DNA of 64,000 bases from Stomorhina lunata (taxonomy: Eukaryota; Arthropoda; Insecta; Diptera; Rhiniidae): contig OW121740.1 of NCBI GenBank assembly GCA_933228675.1, positions 78,818,137 through 78,882,136 of the forward strand, written 5' to 3'. The position numbers and the translations under genes are program-made. The notes under the pieces were generated by a model. It searched no databases. It saw nothing but the letters and a program-made list of their open reading frames with translations, and was not told the DNA's origin. Position 1 is the stretch's first letter, and every line of letters starts with the position of its first letter. This document shows positions 11,162 through 23,719 of this stretch, one piece after another.

Positions 11162-11900
11162 CAAATATATACAGGGGTGTCATAGAAACAAGTCGGTTTT
11201 GAAAACCAATACTGGTTATATTTGGTGTCATGAAACCAAGTCGGTTTTGTTATTATTGGTTTCAAATCAAACAAAATGTTCGAATCAATTGTTTATTATT
11301 TCATTTGAAACATCAAAAATCAGGTAAAAAAAAATAAAAAAATATTTGAAGAAAAATTTTCAGGTTTTTTGCTATGTTTGTGGTCTAGGTATAAAGAAAA
11401 CGCTGCTATTTGGACAAATGAAGCTTCTATACCCCCGAATTTCGGACTGGAAACCGCAGAGTCTCTTTTTATTTGAAAGTTAAAGCTAAATATTATTTTT
11501 TTCTTTTTCTTCCCTTTTTTCAAAAAGTACTTACTACTTGTACTGTTATTTTTGTAACTCGATCGATCCAAACTCGATTTTAATTTTGGTTCTATTTTAA
11601 AAAATCCGTTCTTAGTGGATCTTTAAATCGAAAAAGGCACCAGCTGGCCAGTAACGCCTGTGTTTTAAATTGATAGGCCAATTTTGAAATCAAACCTGTT
11701 AACTGTAAGTTGCTTGGTTTATTTCCTATACAAAACCAATAATATTTTCTTTGACACATAAAACCAATAGAAAATGTAGTTCGCACATTAATATTGGAAT
11801 TCATGACACCAATTTAATTTTTTGTCGTTTTCAAAACCAATACCAATGATCAGATCTATATATAAACCGATTTTCTTGATTTAAAGTTTTCTAAAAAAAA
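11162..11900. repeat. Unclassified repeat with inverted GGTTTTGAAAAC motifs
   Basis: The left part has GGTGTCAT...GAAAC and CGGTTTTGAAAACC (about 11176-11220). The right part has ATGACACCAAT and GTTTTCAAAACC (about 11803-11845), in inverted order. The middle (11460-11650) matches the tail unit of the 4817-6650 region, including CTTAGTGGATCT. Suggests a non-autonomous element, but I cannot fix its ends. Confidence 0.4.
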
Positions 11901-12093
11901 ACAAAATTTAAAATATATTTTTTTTGTATTGGGCCAACACTCAGGGGATGACCCCTACGTATGCATATGCATTGTGTTGGAATTAGGAAAAAAGGTTGTG
12001 GGAAGGAGGATTGTGGGAGTATTGTTTGCGGATATTCGATTTGAACCTTTGGATATCACAATTAGAGAGAAAAACTGATGCTAGAAGTTTATT
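11901..12093. other. Spacer, nothing recognised
   Basis: AT-rich left side, then a G-rich stretch at 11990-12030. No feature supported. Confidence 0.4.
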
Positions 12094-12590
12094 CTACATT
12101 CGTGCTGTGCGGCTAAAAAACAAGTTTTCTATATAGTGCGTCGTGCGATCCACTGGACAATCGACTACAAAGGGATGAACCCTTGTTGAGTTGCGTGTGC
12201 TACGAAGAAATGTACGGGTTTCAGGAACAAGATCCCTAATTTCGTTTGAGCACATGCCATTATAATAGCGATATAACAGTGAAACGCAACCCACATTACG
12301 ACGATGCTTCAATGAAGCAATGGAGTTGGCTACCTTACTGTCACTGATAAGCACCTTCGCCCTCTCTTGTACACGGTCGAGAAGCTCCAAAATATAGTTT
12401 GAAGCACCTGCCCATACATGAGAGTTGTATTCCATTTTCGGTCGGATATAAGTAGTATAGATATTAAGGAGATCAGTTGGAGTGAAGTATGTCTTACACC
12501 GCTTTAGAAAGCCGAGACACTTGAATGCTTCATTCGACACTGGAAAAACGTCACACTTGAAAAACATCACACTGAATTTTCATGCCTAGA
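12094..12590 (-). pseudogene. CR1/Jockey-like LINE reverse transcriptase, C-terminal fragment
   Basis: An open stretch of about 158 codons reads the post-catalytic end of a non-LTR reverse transcriptase: L-G-F-L-K-R-C, Y-I-R-P-K-M-E-Y-N-S-H-V-W, L-L-D-R-V-Q-E-R-A, L-K-H-R-R-N-V-G, L-Y-R-Y-Y-N-G-M-C-S. Endonuclease and the YxDD palm are absent (5' truncation, usual for LINEs). A closely related fragment lies at 44205-44990. Confidence 0.85.
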
Positions 12591-13429
12591 ACATCAAGAG
12601 CATAAACTAACAACTAGACTGAGGACGCAACTGTCAAGTACATTTTAAAGACGTCACGGTACATTTTAGAAGCGCCATATTGTAATAAGTATTACAGTAT
12701 TGGTAAAATTATGTTTAAATGGTATTAGTGCATACTAAAATACCCACCACATACTAAAAGCAGAGTTGCTTGGTATTTTTGATTTTTGAATTTTTATTTT
12801 TGAATTTGCACTAGAAATGCAACACTGGTTTGAATAATTTTTAATTCCCCACAAAAGAAAGAAACTCAACAATAAAATGTCAATAAATTCTTTGTTTATA
12901 GAATAAACAAGCATATGTCAGAACATTTTTATTTTTAAATAAATTTATAAGCTTTTATATAAAAATAAATGTTTGTTTTAACGAAGTTATATAAATTTCT
13001 GCGTTTATCGTGCCTGGTGAGACAAATGATTGGCTTATTTTGCCACAACTGCAAAAAGCTCGCCAGACGAGAAATTTTTTTGGGTATTTTGTTTGTTTTT
13101 TTCTTCGGAACTCTTCCTGAACATTGCCTTGTTCGTCAACAACGTGAAAATCTTGGCCGGGAAGTTGAGAAAAGTGAGTGTCTGGTGTATTCTTTATAAA
13201 ATGTGTCTTAAATTTTTTCTCGTTTTTTTCAGGATCAGGAACTTTCTGAACCTTGCATGTTTTTAGCCCGGCATAAGCTTTTGCTGTGTGAACAAAACTA
13301 TAAAAACATTACACCATACAAGTTGCTATTCTTCTTACTTTCCAAGCTGAGCACAGTTTAATTTAAATTTGAATTCCATGGGGGATTTCTGTGTATTTCG
13401 TATGAAGATATGCAGTTGGCCGTCATTTA
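12591..13429. other. Unassigned stretch with overlapping short frames
   Basis: Two overlapping frames (12969-13199 and 13030-13266) encode hydrophobic, Phe-rich peptides, one with a membrane-like segment. GTGAGT at about 13174 and TTTTTTTCAG before 13232 could define a 60-bp intron that keeps one frame open to about 13360. No family recognised. A chance frame is the main alternative. Confidence 0.25.
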
Positions 13430-13980
13430 TGCATTAAACACATAGACAACAGCAGGCTACGGGCTACAACCTGTCAAAATTAGAATACATGCATTCAAAT
13501 AGAAATAAATTTTTTAGAGTCGACACGGCTACACGACTACAGACCACCGTTGTAGCTGTAGCCAAAATTAAACTATTTTATATTTTTGTTGGTGCTGTCA
13601 ACACCATATAATATTGAAATAAATGAGGGATTTAAACCACTTGAATTTATTTACCACAAATACAATGGGGAGAATTTATGTAAACAATTAACATACTTAT
13701 AAAATATTTATGTATTTAATGTATATAATAATATCTAATAAAATATTATGTAAAAATTTATATTTATATAACTCTAACTCAATAGAAGTAAAATTTTAAA
13801 AAGTTATTTTTCAAACTGTCTAACTCACACGCTACGTGTGCTAGAGCTACGTAGCTTATGTTATATAAAAGCCCAGTATGTCCTTTATAAAATTCATTAT
13901 ATAAAAGAGCATACTTATATCTATATATATTAGCTCCTTATCCATTATAAAGAATATTATATAGAATATAAAAGATATTT

Positions 13981-14186
13981 TGTTGAAAAATAACATTGTT
14001 TAATTGACATCACTTTATTTTCTATTGAATTACTTTGATCCTCTCTCTAAATTTGTAATGTCATATTTTCATATTTCATTATTACATATTATTATTACAT
14101 TATATTATTCATTCCGCTTTGAACTTTTGTTAAATACACATTGAATTTTGTTACATAAAACCCATCACGTGTTTCTATTTTTAACA
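13981..14186 (+). repeat. copia 5' LTR
   Basis: 206 bp, TGTTGA...TTAACA. Positions from AATAACATTG onward match 17688-17883 almost base for base. Confidence 0.9.
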
Positions 14187-14200
14187 GGTTATGGGCCCAG
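14187..14200 (+). promoter_or_regulatory. copia primer-binding site
   Basis: GGTTATGGGCCCAG directly follows the LTR end. Copia elements usually prime on an internal fragment of initiator Met tRNA, and this sequence is of that type (family knowledge). Confidence 0.7.
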
Positions 14201-14288
14201 AGAGTTCTGTGTAAAAAATTTTTATAAGTGTATTTTGCAAAAGTGATATTTTGTTGGATAAAAGTTTTTTTTAATTTGGAGTGCCAAC

Positions 14289-15366
14289 ATGACTGATGAA
14301 ACCATCCACATTTATCACCGGCTGAACAATTGCAATTACAGGCTATGGAAGTTTAACGTCGATGCAGTTTTGAAAGGTCAGGGTTTGCTTGCTATAGCAC
14401 ATGGAAAAGTGAACTTTAATGACACCGCCTCTCAAGATACAAAGGATTTGTGGGTGAAGAGAGATGGCAAAGCCATGGGAATTTTAATTTCTTCCATTGA
14501 AAAGGATCAGGCAAATCATATATTGTCATGTACAACTTCCCATGAAGTCTACTCTAAATTAGAAAATATACACGACAAACAAAGCGAAGTTAAAGTAATG
14601 TGTCTCTATGAAGAATATTTTCCCCTCAAGATGCAGGAGGATGAATCTGTTGCGGCATACGTATCAAAGGTGTCTTCACTAGCAACAGAAATTGAAGCAC
14701 AAGGTGAAAAACTTTCGGACAACATTAAAATGGTTCGAATAATAAGTAGCCTAACGCCAAAATATCAAAATTTTAAAACGGTTTGGTATAACATCAAAGA
14801 AGGCCGAACTCTTGATAATTTAATGGCAAAATTACAATTGGAAGAAGACCAACACAAAAAGAATAGCGAAACTGAGGTTACCGAAGCAGCGTTTAATGCA
14901 AAAACCGAAAGGTATAAAAAATCAATTGCCGAAAGAAAGAAAACGTCAAAATGTAATTTCTGCCATAAAATGGGACACTGGGAAAGAGAGTGTAGAGCGA
15001 AGAAACGACAAAAATCAGAAAATTACAGGCAAAGAGAGAAGAACGTGGATGAAGTTGCTTTTATTGCAACAACAAATGATGTTATTGCAGCTTATTATAA
15101 AGATGTGTGGATTGCAGACTCTGGTGCCACTGAGCATATGACGTCACATAAAGAGTGGTTTCAAGATTTACATGTGATTAATGTAGATCGTTTTGTTTAG
15201 ATCGCAAACAATGAGAAATTAAGAACAGCTGGAGTTGGTACAATTAACATTAATGCTTTAGTAAACAACAAATGGTGCCCACGAGTTCTCACTAATGTAC
15301 AATATGTTCCACAATTAAAACAAAATTTATTTTCTACTGGCTCAGCTACTTCAAAGGGCTTTAAAT
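14289..15366 (+). pseudogene. copia gag and protease
   Basis: The start ATG follows the leader closely. Residues 1-200 are a typical UBN2 gag (Y-R-L-W-K-F at about 17-22, L-Q-L-E-E-D near 183). A CCHC knuckle C-N-F-C-H-K-M-G-H-W-E-R-E-C lies at codons 222-235 and the protease motif W-I-A-D-S-G-A-T-E-H near codon 274. A TAG at 15198-15200 truncates protease after 303 codons; the same frame continues (Y-V-P-Q-L-K-Q-N-L-F-S) until TGA near 15366, where a frameshift moves it into the next frame. Gag itself is intact and could still form a particle protein. Confidence 0.9.
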
Positions 15367-16242
15367 GACAATTGAAAGAAACTCCTGTTATTTAAGAGAT
15401 AAAAAAGAGAAAATATTAGCGGCTGGAGTAAGGGATTTAAATAATCAATTTCGTATGCTCTTTACTGTAAAACAAAATAATGAAGCGGCGAATTTGGCAA
15501 AACAAGTTTCTCTTTATCAATGGCATTGTCGACTAGGGCACATAAATACAGCAACAATAAAAAGTATGAGTGACAATAATATTGCAGATGGAATTAATTT
15601 GTCTAATAAAAATGAATATTATTGTGAAGATTGTAAACGAGGTAAAATGCACCGTTCATATCATAAAGCTACAATGAGACGCAATGCTGCTAAATGTGAA
15701 TATATACATATGGATTTATGCGGACCTATGAATGAGACTGGAATCGGCGGAGTTCGTTATTTCATGTTGCTTAAGGATGAAAGCACAAACTTCAGGCGGA
15801 GTTCGTTATTTCATGTTGCTTAAGGATGAAAGCACAAACTTCAGGCGGAGTTCGTTATTTCATGTTGCTTAAGGATGAAAGCACAAACTTCAGGTATGTT
15901 TACTTTTTAATAAATAAATCTGAAGTGAATGAAAAACTTAAATGTTTTATTTCTTTCGTGTGCAACATGACTGGCGAACGAGTGAAAAACATCAGATGTG
16001 ACAACGGCACCGAGTTTATAAATAAAGATGTCTTAACTTTTCTGTCCTCCAATGGAATTATAATGGAAAAAATATCACCCTACACACCCGAACAAAATGG
16101 GTTTATTGAGCGTGACAACAGAACTGTACAGGAATCTGCACGTACCATGTTGTTGGCAAGTGGACTGGGTAAATTTTTATGGCCAGAAGAAGTGAGAGCT
16201 GCTGTATATATTTTAAATAGATTGACATCATCAACAAATTAA
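15365..16242 (+). pseudogene. copia integrase, broken by a 49-bp triplication
   Basis: The HHCC zinc domain is W-H-C-R-L-G-H ... C-E-D-C-K-R-G-K. The core starts with Y-I-H-M-D-L-C-G-P (first Asp) in frame one, then the triplicated segment at 15746-15892 shifts the frame. The second frame carries R-C-D-N-G-T-E-F (second Asp) and P-E-Q-N-G-F-I-E-R (Glu). A TAA at 16240-16242 ends it. All catalytic residues are present but cannot be translated together. Confidence 0.92.
15746..15892. repeat. Tandem triplication, 49-bp unit
   Basis: Three essentially identical units start at 15746, 15795 and 15844 (each GGCGGAGTTCGTTATTTC...). Related copia integrases have this segment once. Two extra copies add 98 bp and break the frame. 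Confidence 0.97.
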
Positions 16243-17706
16243 TCTAAAACTCCATACGAAAACTGGTTTTGTAAGAAACCGGATTTGTGTCACATCAAAA
16301 TTTTTGGCACTGAATGCATGGTTTATCAACCGAAGCAGACTGGTAGAAAGAAATGGGATGCAAAGGCCAAAATGATGTTTTTAGTTGGGTATGAACCCAC
16401 AGCAAAGAATTTTCGTCTGTATGATCAAGAATCAAAGAAGGTGATAATAAATTGCGATGTTACGTTTAATGAGAAGCCATGGGTATTTAAAATAAAATCA
16501 AACCCCAACAATAATGAACCATTTTTCAAAGCACGACTAGTTGCTAAGGGGTGTTTCCAAGAAGCTGGCATCGACTTTAAAGAAACATACTCCCCAGTGG
16601 TAAGGTATGATTCAGTGAGAGCTGTTTTGTCTTTGGCTGCTACAGAAGACTTAGAAATGATACAGTTCGATGTGAGAACAGCCTTTTTGTACGGAGAGCT
16701 TGACGAGGAGTTGTATATGGAAATCCCAAAAGGCATAAAAAGCGTAGATGACAAAAATTATGTTGTTAGACTCAAAAAGGGTCTGTATGGTCTAAAACAA
16801 GCCTCTCGTAATTGGAATTTTAAATTTGTTGAATTTTTAAATATTTTCAAAATGAAACAATCAATTGCCGACCCTTGTGTGTTTAATGGTTGTATTGACG
16901 ACAACAAAATCATAATTTTATTGTATGTTGATGATGGTCTGATATTATCACGTAGCAAATCAGCCATAAAAGTATTTATTGATAAACTATCAAACAATTT
17001 TGAAATTACTCACGGTGAACGTAACTATTATGTTGGTCTAGAAATTCATCGCGACAGATTAAACAAAAGTATAAAAATAAACCAACATATGTACATAAAG
17101 AAAATTATCAAAAAATTTAATATGGAAAACTCAAGCCCAATTTCTACACCTGCTGATATCAACACGTATTTATCTAAATCGAGCGAAGAAAGTGACGTAG
17201 CATTTCCATTCCGACAGGCCGTTGGTTCACTAATGTTTGCTGCCATAGTATCCCGACCTGATATTTCTTATGCAGTAGGAGAAGTGAGTAAATTTACAGA
17301 AAATCCCAAAACCTGCCATGTTGTGGCCTTAAAACGTATTTTTCGGTATCTCAATGCTACATCTGACTATTGCATCGGATATCAAAGGGAAGATTCCGTG
17401 AACTTAGTTGGTTATACCGACGCAGATTTTGCTAGAGACATTGATACAAGAAGATCAACTACAGGTTACGTGTTCTTAGTAAACCACAGCGCTATTACAT
17501 GGAGAAGTCATCGTCAAAAAACTGTTGCGTTATCCACAACCGAAGCTGAGTGCATGGCGGTATGCGAAGGTGCGAAGGAAGCAATCTGGCTTAAGCAATT
17601 ATTAACTGATATTGGCTACCCTCAAACTTCACCAACTGTACTCAATGTGGATAATCAAGGTGCTATAAGACTCATCAGTAACACAGAAATAACATTGTTT
17701 AATTGA
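16243..17706 (+). pseudogene. copia reverse transcriptase and RNase H
   Basis: Open for 473 codons from 16285. The integrase C-terminus (G-Y-E-P-T-A-K-N-F-R) leads to K-A-R-L-V-A-K-G, Q-F-D-V-R-T-A-F-L-Y-G, the intact Y-V-D-D at 16924-16935 and RNase H with D-A-D-F-A, S-T-T-E-A-E and N-Q-G-A-I-R. Between N-E-K-P-W and V-F-K-I-K the variable linker and first part of RT are shorter than in relatives: an in-frame deletion near 16480. The end after I-S-N-T-E is lost by fusion to the LTR. Confidence 0.92.
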
Positions 17707-17883
17707 CATCACTTTATTTTCTATTGAATTACTTTGATCCTCTCTCTAAATTTGTAATGTCATATTTTCATATTTCATTACTACATATTATTATTACATT
17801 ATATTATTCATTCCGCTTTGAACTTTTGTTAAATACACATTGAATTTTGTTACATAAAACCCCTCACGTGTTTCTATTTTTAA
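17688..17883 (+). repeat. copia 3' LTR, 5'-truncated
   Basis: Matches 13990-14184 but lacks the TGTTGAAA start. A TATTTT motif flanks both sides of the element and may be part of the target duplication. Confidence 0.88.
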
Positions 17884-18314
17884 AATATTTTCAGTAGCTT
17901 TTGTTTGATACCAAAAAAGTTAATATCGGATATAAACTTCTAAAGTTATACCGTATTATTCTTGAAATTTAAAAAGCCCATAACTCTTAAACTGTTAGAG
18001 ATCACACCAAAATCTTTCTATAATTTTTTTTGATATAGACATACCATCAGGTACAGGAAAACCGTTGATTTCGGAGGTTAATTAATAAAATGAATTTATG
18101 TCGTTTTTATCAAAATTTAAATTGTTATTTTGTCCATCTAATAAACGCGATATTGGCACCACTCATAAACAGGTGTTTCGAAATGTAGCTGCCGTCTTAA
18201 ATGTAGCTGCCGTCCCCAAAATAATTAAGTAGCTGACTACGAGGCGACGATTGCAGCCAACGACTTTTGTAGTCGGTGTTCGTGTAGCCTGCTATTGTCT
18301 ATGTGTTTAATGCA

Positions 18315-18666
18315 TTAGACTTATGTGAGAGCTATTGTCAAATGTAGACCGATTATCTCGAAATTTGGCAAATTGATTAGAGTTTTCACAAAAATTATGC
18401 ATGTAAAAAATAAACTGAAAATTTTTATTATTTTCAGATTTACGAGCGTTTTAGTGATTTTTGTCTCATTTAGTGTCTTTTGACAGAAAAGTTTGTATGG
18501 GAGCTATGGTCAAATGTGGAACGATTTCAACGAAATTTGGTACAGTGATTTTTATTTACATAAGAAGTATTTTTTTTTAAATTTTATTAAACAATTTTGA
18601 TATTTGTGGCCAAAATATAAATTCCGGGAAAATATAAATCGCAGCTCGGTTCTGAAAACGGAGCCG
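18315..18666 (-). mobile_element. DINE-like repeat, subtype A fragment
   Basis: Contains the subtype A block GACTTATGTGAGAGC, GGTCAAATGTGGA and the GGCCAAAATATAAATTCC stretch seen at 37621-37830 and 62450-62540. Interrupted on the left by the TTA-flanked element; on the right it cuts off the gypsy integrase. Confidence 0.6.
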
Positions 18667-18981
18667 TGAGCGGCAGTTCGATATGCCAGCAGAAATTTTT
18701 GTATGTGTTGATCCCAGTCCCTCTGATGAGTGCTGACCACCTTCCTTAGGTACTCTTCCAGCGTACGGTTAAACCTTTCAACCATACCGTCAGACTGTGG
18801 ATGTAGAGGGGTAGTTCGCGTTTTTCTTATACCATACAACTCACACATTCCCTGAACACCGCGGATTCAAAATTTCTACCTTGATCTGAGTGTAGCTCTA
18901 GTGGAACTCCATAGCGGCATATCCAGTTGTTCACAAAGACGTCTATCACTGTTTTAGCTTCTTGGTTAGGTACTGCATACA
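18667..18981 (-). pseudogene. Second gypsy: integrase core, distal part
   Basis: Minus-strand reading gives W-I-C-R-Y-G-V-P, L-H-S-D-Q-G-R-N-F (second catalytic Asp) and P-Q-S-D-G-M-V-E-R-F-N-R (catalytic Glu), with a shift between them near 18850. The protein is cut near L-A-Y-R-T-A-A-H at 18667. It continues the frame ending at 27142; the two halves are separated by the 8.15-kb insertion. Confidence 0.9.
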
Positions 18982-19623
18982 TACGGTGACCATATTTTTT
19001 AACCAAAATACGGAACAAAAATTTATTTTTTATAAGTAGTAAAATATCAAGCATACTTTTAAAAAATGTTTGTTTATGGATTTGCAATATTTTTTTGTAA
19101 ACACACACAAAATAATTCAGATAACTTCTAATATTAATTTGTACTTATATTATGACTACTAATCAAATATATAAGAACTCATGCGATTTGAAATTTTAAA
19201 ATAAAAAATAACTAATCTCAGCATGTTGAGGAATAAATTTGTTTTACCATGTCTTCATATTCTTTTTAATATTCTTTAAATTCAATAAATTTGAATGCTT
19301 CCGTTGAAGCATTCAAATTCGACAACTTCCAAAATGTTTGTAAAGCTTATATCTCTTTCTTTTAAATTTTTAATTTAATTAATTTCTACCCGAAGCTCTT
19401 TAGCAACTAACATTCAACAACTAGATTCAACCTCATTACATTTAGGAGTTACAAGTAGAAGAACCCATTTTCATAGTAAAACTTCCTGATAAGCGGTATC
19501 CCATAAGTATTCAGAACAGTCCATATAAAATTTCTCAAAATTTACATAACTTGTAGTCTTGTAGCCTTGAATACGACTATTTTGGATAATATTTTTCCTA
19601 TGTTGTAGAAAATAGAATAGTAA

Positions 19624-20975
19624 ACAAGTAAGAGTGCTATGTTCGGCTATGACGAACCTTAAATACCCTTCACCAATGGTGTTACAAAAGTAAAGTGCAG
19701 AGTCAATTACAAGTATGTATGTTTCTGAAGACTAATTTAGGTGAATCCTACAAAAATACTAATATTTGTGTATTAATTTTTTAATCTGAATTATATATCA
19801 GATTTTAGAAAATACTCTAACGCAACATGTTATCAAATTTTATTAAAATCGGTCTATAAACACTAGAGATGTCGTCAAAATTCAAAATGCGATGAGAATT
19901 TAATTTTTTTCAAAAAAAAAAATAAATAATTTCGTCAAAAAATTGTGTTTTTTAAAAAAAGTTTTTTGAACTGTATGTTAAATTTTAGGAAATCATTCAA
20001 CGCAGCGCACTATTGAATTACATCAAAATCGCTAGTTTAATAACTAACATATCGCCAAAGCAAAAGTTATCGATGTACGCAAATTGACAAATTTTAAAAT
20101 TAAAAAAAACACGTATTTAAAAAAAAATTGAATTAGATATCAGATTTTAGAAAATACTCCAACGCAATATGCTATTAAATTTTATCAAAATCGGTCTATA
20201 AACATCAGAGATATTGTCAAAATTCAAAATTCTATAAGAATTTAACAAATTTTTTTTTTAAAAACTGTGTTTTTCAAAAAAAAATTTTTGAATTTCGTCA
20301 AAAAACTGTGTTTTTAAAAAAAAGTTTTTTGAACTGTATATCAATTTTTAGGAAATCATTCAACGCTGCACACTATTGAATTTCATTAAAATCGGTAGAT
20401 CAATAACCGAGATATCGCCAAAGCAAAAGTTACCGATGTACGCAAATTGACAAATTGTAATTTTTTTTTTTTTAAACTGTATTTAAAAAAAAAAAATTTT
20501 GAATTATATATTAGATTTTAGAAAATACTCCAATGCAACATGCTATTAAATTTTATCAAAATCGGTCTATAAACACCAAAGATATCGCCAAAATTCAAAA
20601 TTCGATGAGAATTTAAAAAAAAAAAAAAATTTTTAAAACTGAATTTTTAAAATTTTTTTGTTTGAAATTCGTCATCGAAGTTTAGTATTTTAGCGATATC
20701 TCGGGTGTTTATGGACCGATTTTAATGAAATTCAATAGCGTGCTGCGTAGGAAAATTTCCTAAAATCTAAAAAAATCTAATTCGTCTGCGTACACCCATC
20801 AGGAGCTCCACAAACTTGATTTCAACAGACAGACAGACGGACATGGCTAAATCGACTCTCCTGGCGATTCTGAGTCGGTCAGTATAATTTTTATGGGGTC
20901 TAGGACGAATAATGAAAAAATTACAAACTGAATGACAAACTTATAATACCCTTTCACCTATTGGTGAAGGGTATA
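19624..20975 (+). mobile_element. DINE-like repeat, subtype C, complete
   Basis: Starts AACAAGTAAGAGTGCTATG and ends at the hairpin GGTGAAGGGTATAA. Between are four recurring blocks of the form ATATCAGATTTTAGAAAAT and a short GACAGACAGACGG tract at 20826. No coding frame. Confidence 0.75.
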
Positions 20976-22782
20976 ATAAAACAAAAAAACAAGAAGTAGT
21001 TTATGTTATATGCTTAAGATTGTTATAAAGTTAGATAAATACTTCAGAAATAATATTTGGAAAGTATTGTTTTTTCCAATTTGGCAAGCCTTTTGTTCTT
21101 AGGGTATACTTAGACTCTTTAATTGATTGATATTGTATATAGATTTTGAAGGGATATTTTCAAAATAATTTTTTTCAATTTTATCGAGTTGTTTTTTGTG
21201 TTAATCACGGAAATATTACCTATATTTTGATATGTTAAACTTACATAAATTGGACCTTAAATACATTTAAAGGTTAAACGCAAAAGTTCTATATTGTTCA
21301 AAATTTTGTATCCTGATTTCGGTGTCTTGACTTTATATCTGGTTACTAACAAATATCACAACATTTTAAAATACGTGTATATCTTTTTCTTATAGGAAAA
21401 GCACATGGTTAATCTTGAATGTCTGTGAATTTAGTAGGCAGAATTAGTACCAATATATACAATTCTATATAATTAATATATTAACCTATAGGTTCAGTTA
21501 GATTTTTATACATATGTATATGTATGGTTTTGAACGTATACCATTGTAATGAGTTGTATTTTGCATAATTCATAAAAAAAGATTACCTACAATTTAATAT
21601 AAATATACTTATTATATGTCGCAAATAATGAGCAATCACTATGTTCAAAAGTCATACCACTATTTTTAGACATATGTACATCGTATTTCCGTCTACTGAA
21701 ATCAGATTTGTGTAGCTCCTGGATGGCATACCGACATAAGTTAAATATTGGATGTTAATAGTGTTCTATGAAGTTTATTATCAAATTTCAATATACATTT
21801 CAATTAACACCTGAGATATAGCCAAAACTCGAAATTCGATGCCGAATTAAAATTTTATATTTCCTTTTAAATCATATTTGTTTAATTTGTATAAAATTCT
21901 TCAATTTGTTTAAAATTCCTCAATTTGCGGATAGTATACTGACATGAATAAGATGTCAGATCTTAGGAAATCCACTAAAGCAAAACGATATTAAATATTA
22001 TCAAAATCGGTATATAACAATCTGAGATATAGCCAAAACTCCAAATTCGATGTCCCGCTAATTGCCGAATTTAAAATATTTTTTTTTTTTAAATATACTT
22101 TTTTGTAGAAAAAATACATTTTTTTTTTGTAGAAAAAATCATTTTTTTTGAAGAAAGTTTTCTGAATTGTATATCAAATTTTAGGAAATCATTCAACGCA
22201 GAGCACTGTTGAATTTCATCGTAATCGGTATATCAACAACTCAGATATCGCTAAAGCAAAATATGTCGATGTACGCAAATTGGCAATTTAAATTTTTTTT
22301 TTTTTTAAAAACAGCATTTAAAAAAAAAAAAAATTCGAATTATATGTCAGATTTTAGAAAATACTTCAACGCAGCACGCTATCAAATTTCATCAAAATCG
22401 GTCCATAAACACCAGAGATATCGACAAAATTCAAAATTCGATGAGAATTTAAAAAATTTTTTTTTAAAAATATGTAAATTTAAAAAAAAAATTTTAAAAT
22501 TCGTCAATTTGTACCCATCGAATTTTAGTATTTTGCCGATATCTCCGGTGTTAATGGACCGATTTTGATGAAATTTAATAGCGTACTGCGTAGGTCAATT
22601 TCCTAGAATCTGATATACAATTTATCTCGCTATACCCTCTAGGAGCTGCACAAACTTGATTTCAACAGACAGACAGACGGACATGGCTAAATCGACTCTC
22701 CTGGCGATTCTGAGTCGATCGGTATATTTTTTATGGGGTCTAAGACGAATAATGAACAAATTACAAACTGAATGACAAACTT
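20976..22782 (+). mobile_element. DINE-like repeat, left part
   Basis: Same blocks as its neighbour. The 3' hairpin end continues after the CCCAGC insertion, at 26966-26995, where it stops in the middle of the hairpin. GACAGACAGACGG tract at 22665. Confidence 0.65.
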
Positions 22783-23719
22783 CCCAGCAAAACTTTGGTA
22801 ATGGCAAGTACTCTGATAACTGGTTACCTTGTAATGACTACAACATACCCTCCGAATAAATAATAAGTTATTACAAAAGTACTTATTTGTAATTAAGATG
22901 GTAATTTAAACTGAATGGCCCCGGTTCAAATCCCAAGGGCAACAATTTTTAGTTTTTTCTATTAAAAGAGTCTTTTTAAATGATTTTTGAATATAAGAAC
23001 TTAAATATTACCTTCCATAAAAAAAACTAACTCACGGTAATGAAAAAATACCATCATGAGTCAATTTTGATTATGTAAGGGATGTTGGATACCAAACACG
23101 ATTCAAATAGGTCTTAACTTGGTAAGCCCAACTTATCTTAGGATTACGGGCTAGTAACCCTCTCTTGAAAAAAAAATGATATGAAGAGGATAAAATTAGA
23201 ATTAGAATGTCCCACCACCTAATGTTAGAGAACGATGTCCGAAACTTCGATAGAAAGACCAAGTAGAGGAACATTTTTCACAGCTTGGCCAATAAAATTG
23301 GAGAATATTCGCACAAGATCGAAATCCATGGAATTCTAAAATATGCTCGGACTTTGACCTTAACAGGTTGTAACTATAGGCCATTTAAGTAAGTAAGAAT
23401 CAATCTTATGTAAAAACTTATACAAAAAAGAAGATTTAAATTGTTTAAGTTTTAAAATAATTGAAAAAAACTTATACCCCAGACAGACGGGAGCCTTAAT
23501 TTGCATTAAGAGCCTTAATTTGAATTAATTCGAGGATTATCCCCATCTTTTTGTGCATTAGCCTTGACGTTAATGCACGAAATTAAAGTGAATTAGTAAA
23601 GAATTAAGGTATTAAGTATGGCAACACAGTAGAAAGTCAAACAGCTGTTGACAAATTGTTTATGTTATTATTATATGTGAATGACTTTTCTGTGAAGAAG
23701 AAGAAGTTTGTCAATTAAA

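Larger units (their letters stand above)
13981..17883 (+). mobile_element. Ty1/copia LTR retrotransposon, decayed
   Basis: Order LTR, PBS, gag, protease, integrase, reverse transcriptase, RNase H, LTR: integrase ahead of RT is diagnostic for Ty1/copia. The 3' end is damaged: RNase H runs straight into an internal LTR position at 17688, so the pol C-terminus, polypurine tract and first bases of the 3' LTR are deleted. LTR copies are nearly identical, suggesting recent insertion before decay. Confidence 0.94.
13430..18314. mobile_element. TIR transposon with TTA duplication, split by copia
   Basis: The first 31 bp (starting TGCATTAAACACATAGAC) return inverted at 18284-18314 with one mismatch. 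Both ends are flanked by TTA (13427-13429 and 18315-18317). Without the copia insertion about 1 kb remains, with GTAGCTG-rich arms and no transposase: a non-autonomous element. A 3-bp TTA duplication suggests PIF/Harbinger, but the TIR does not match the PIF copy at 23481. Confidence 0.75.
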
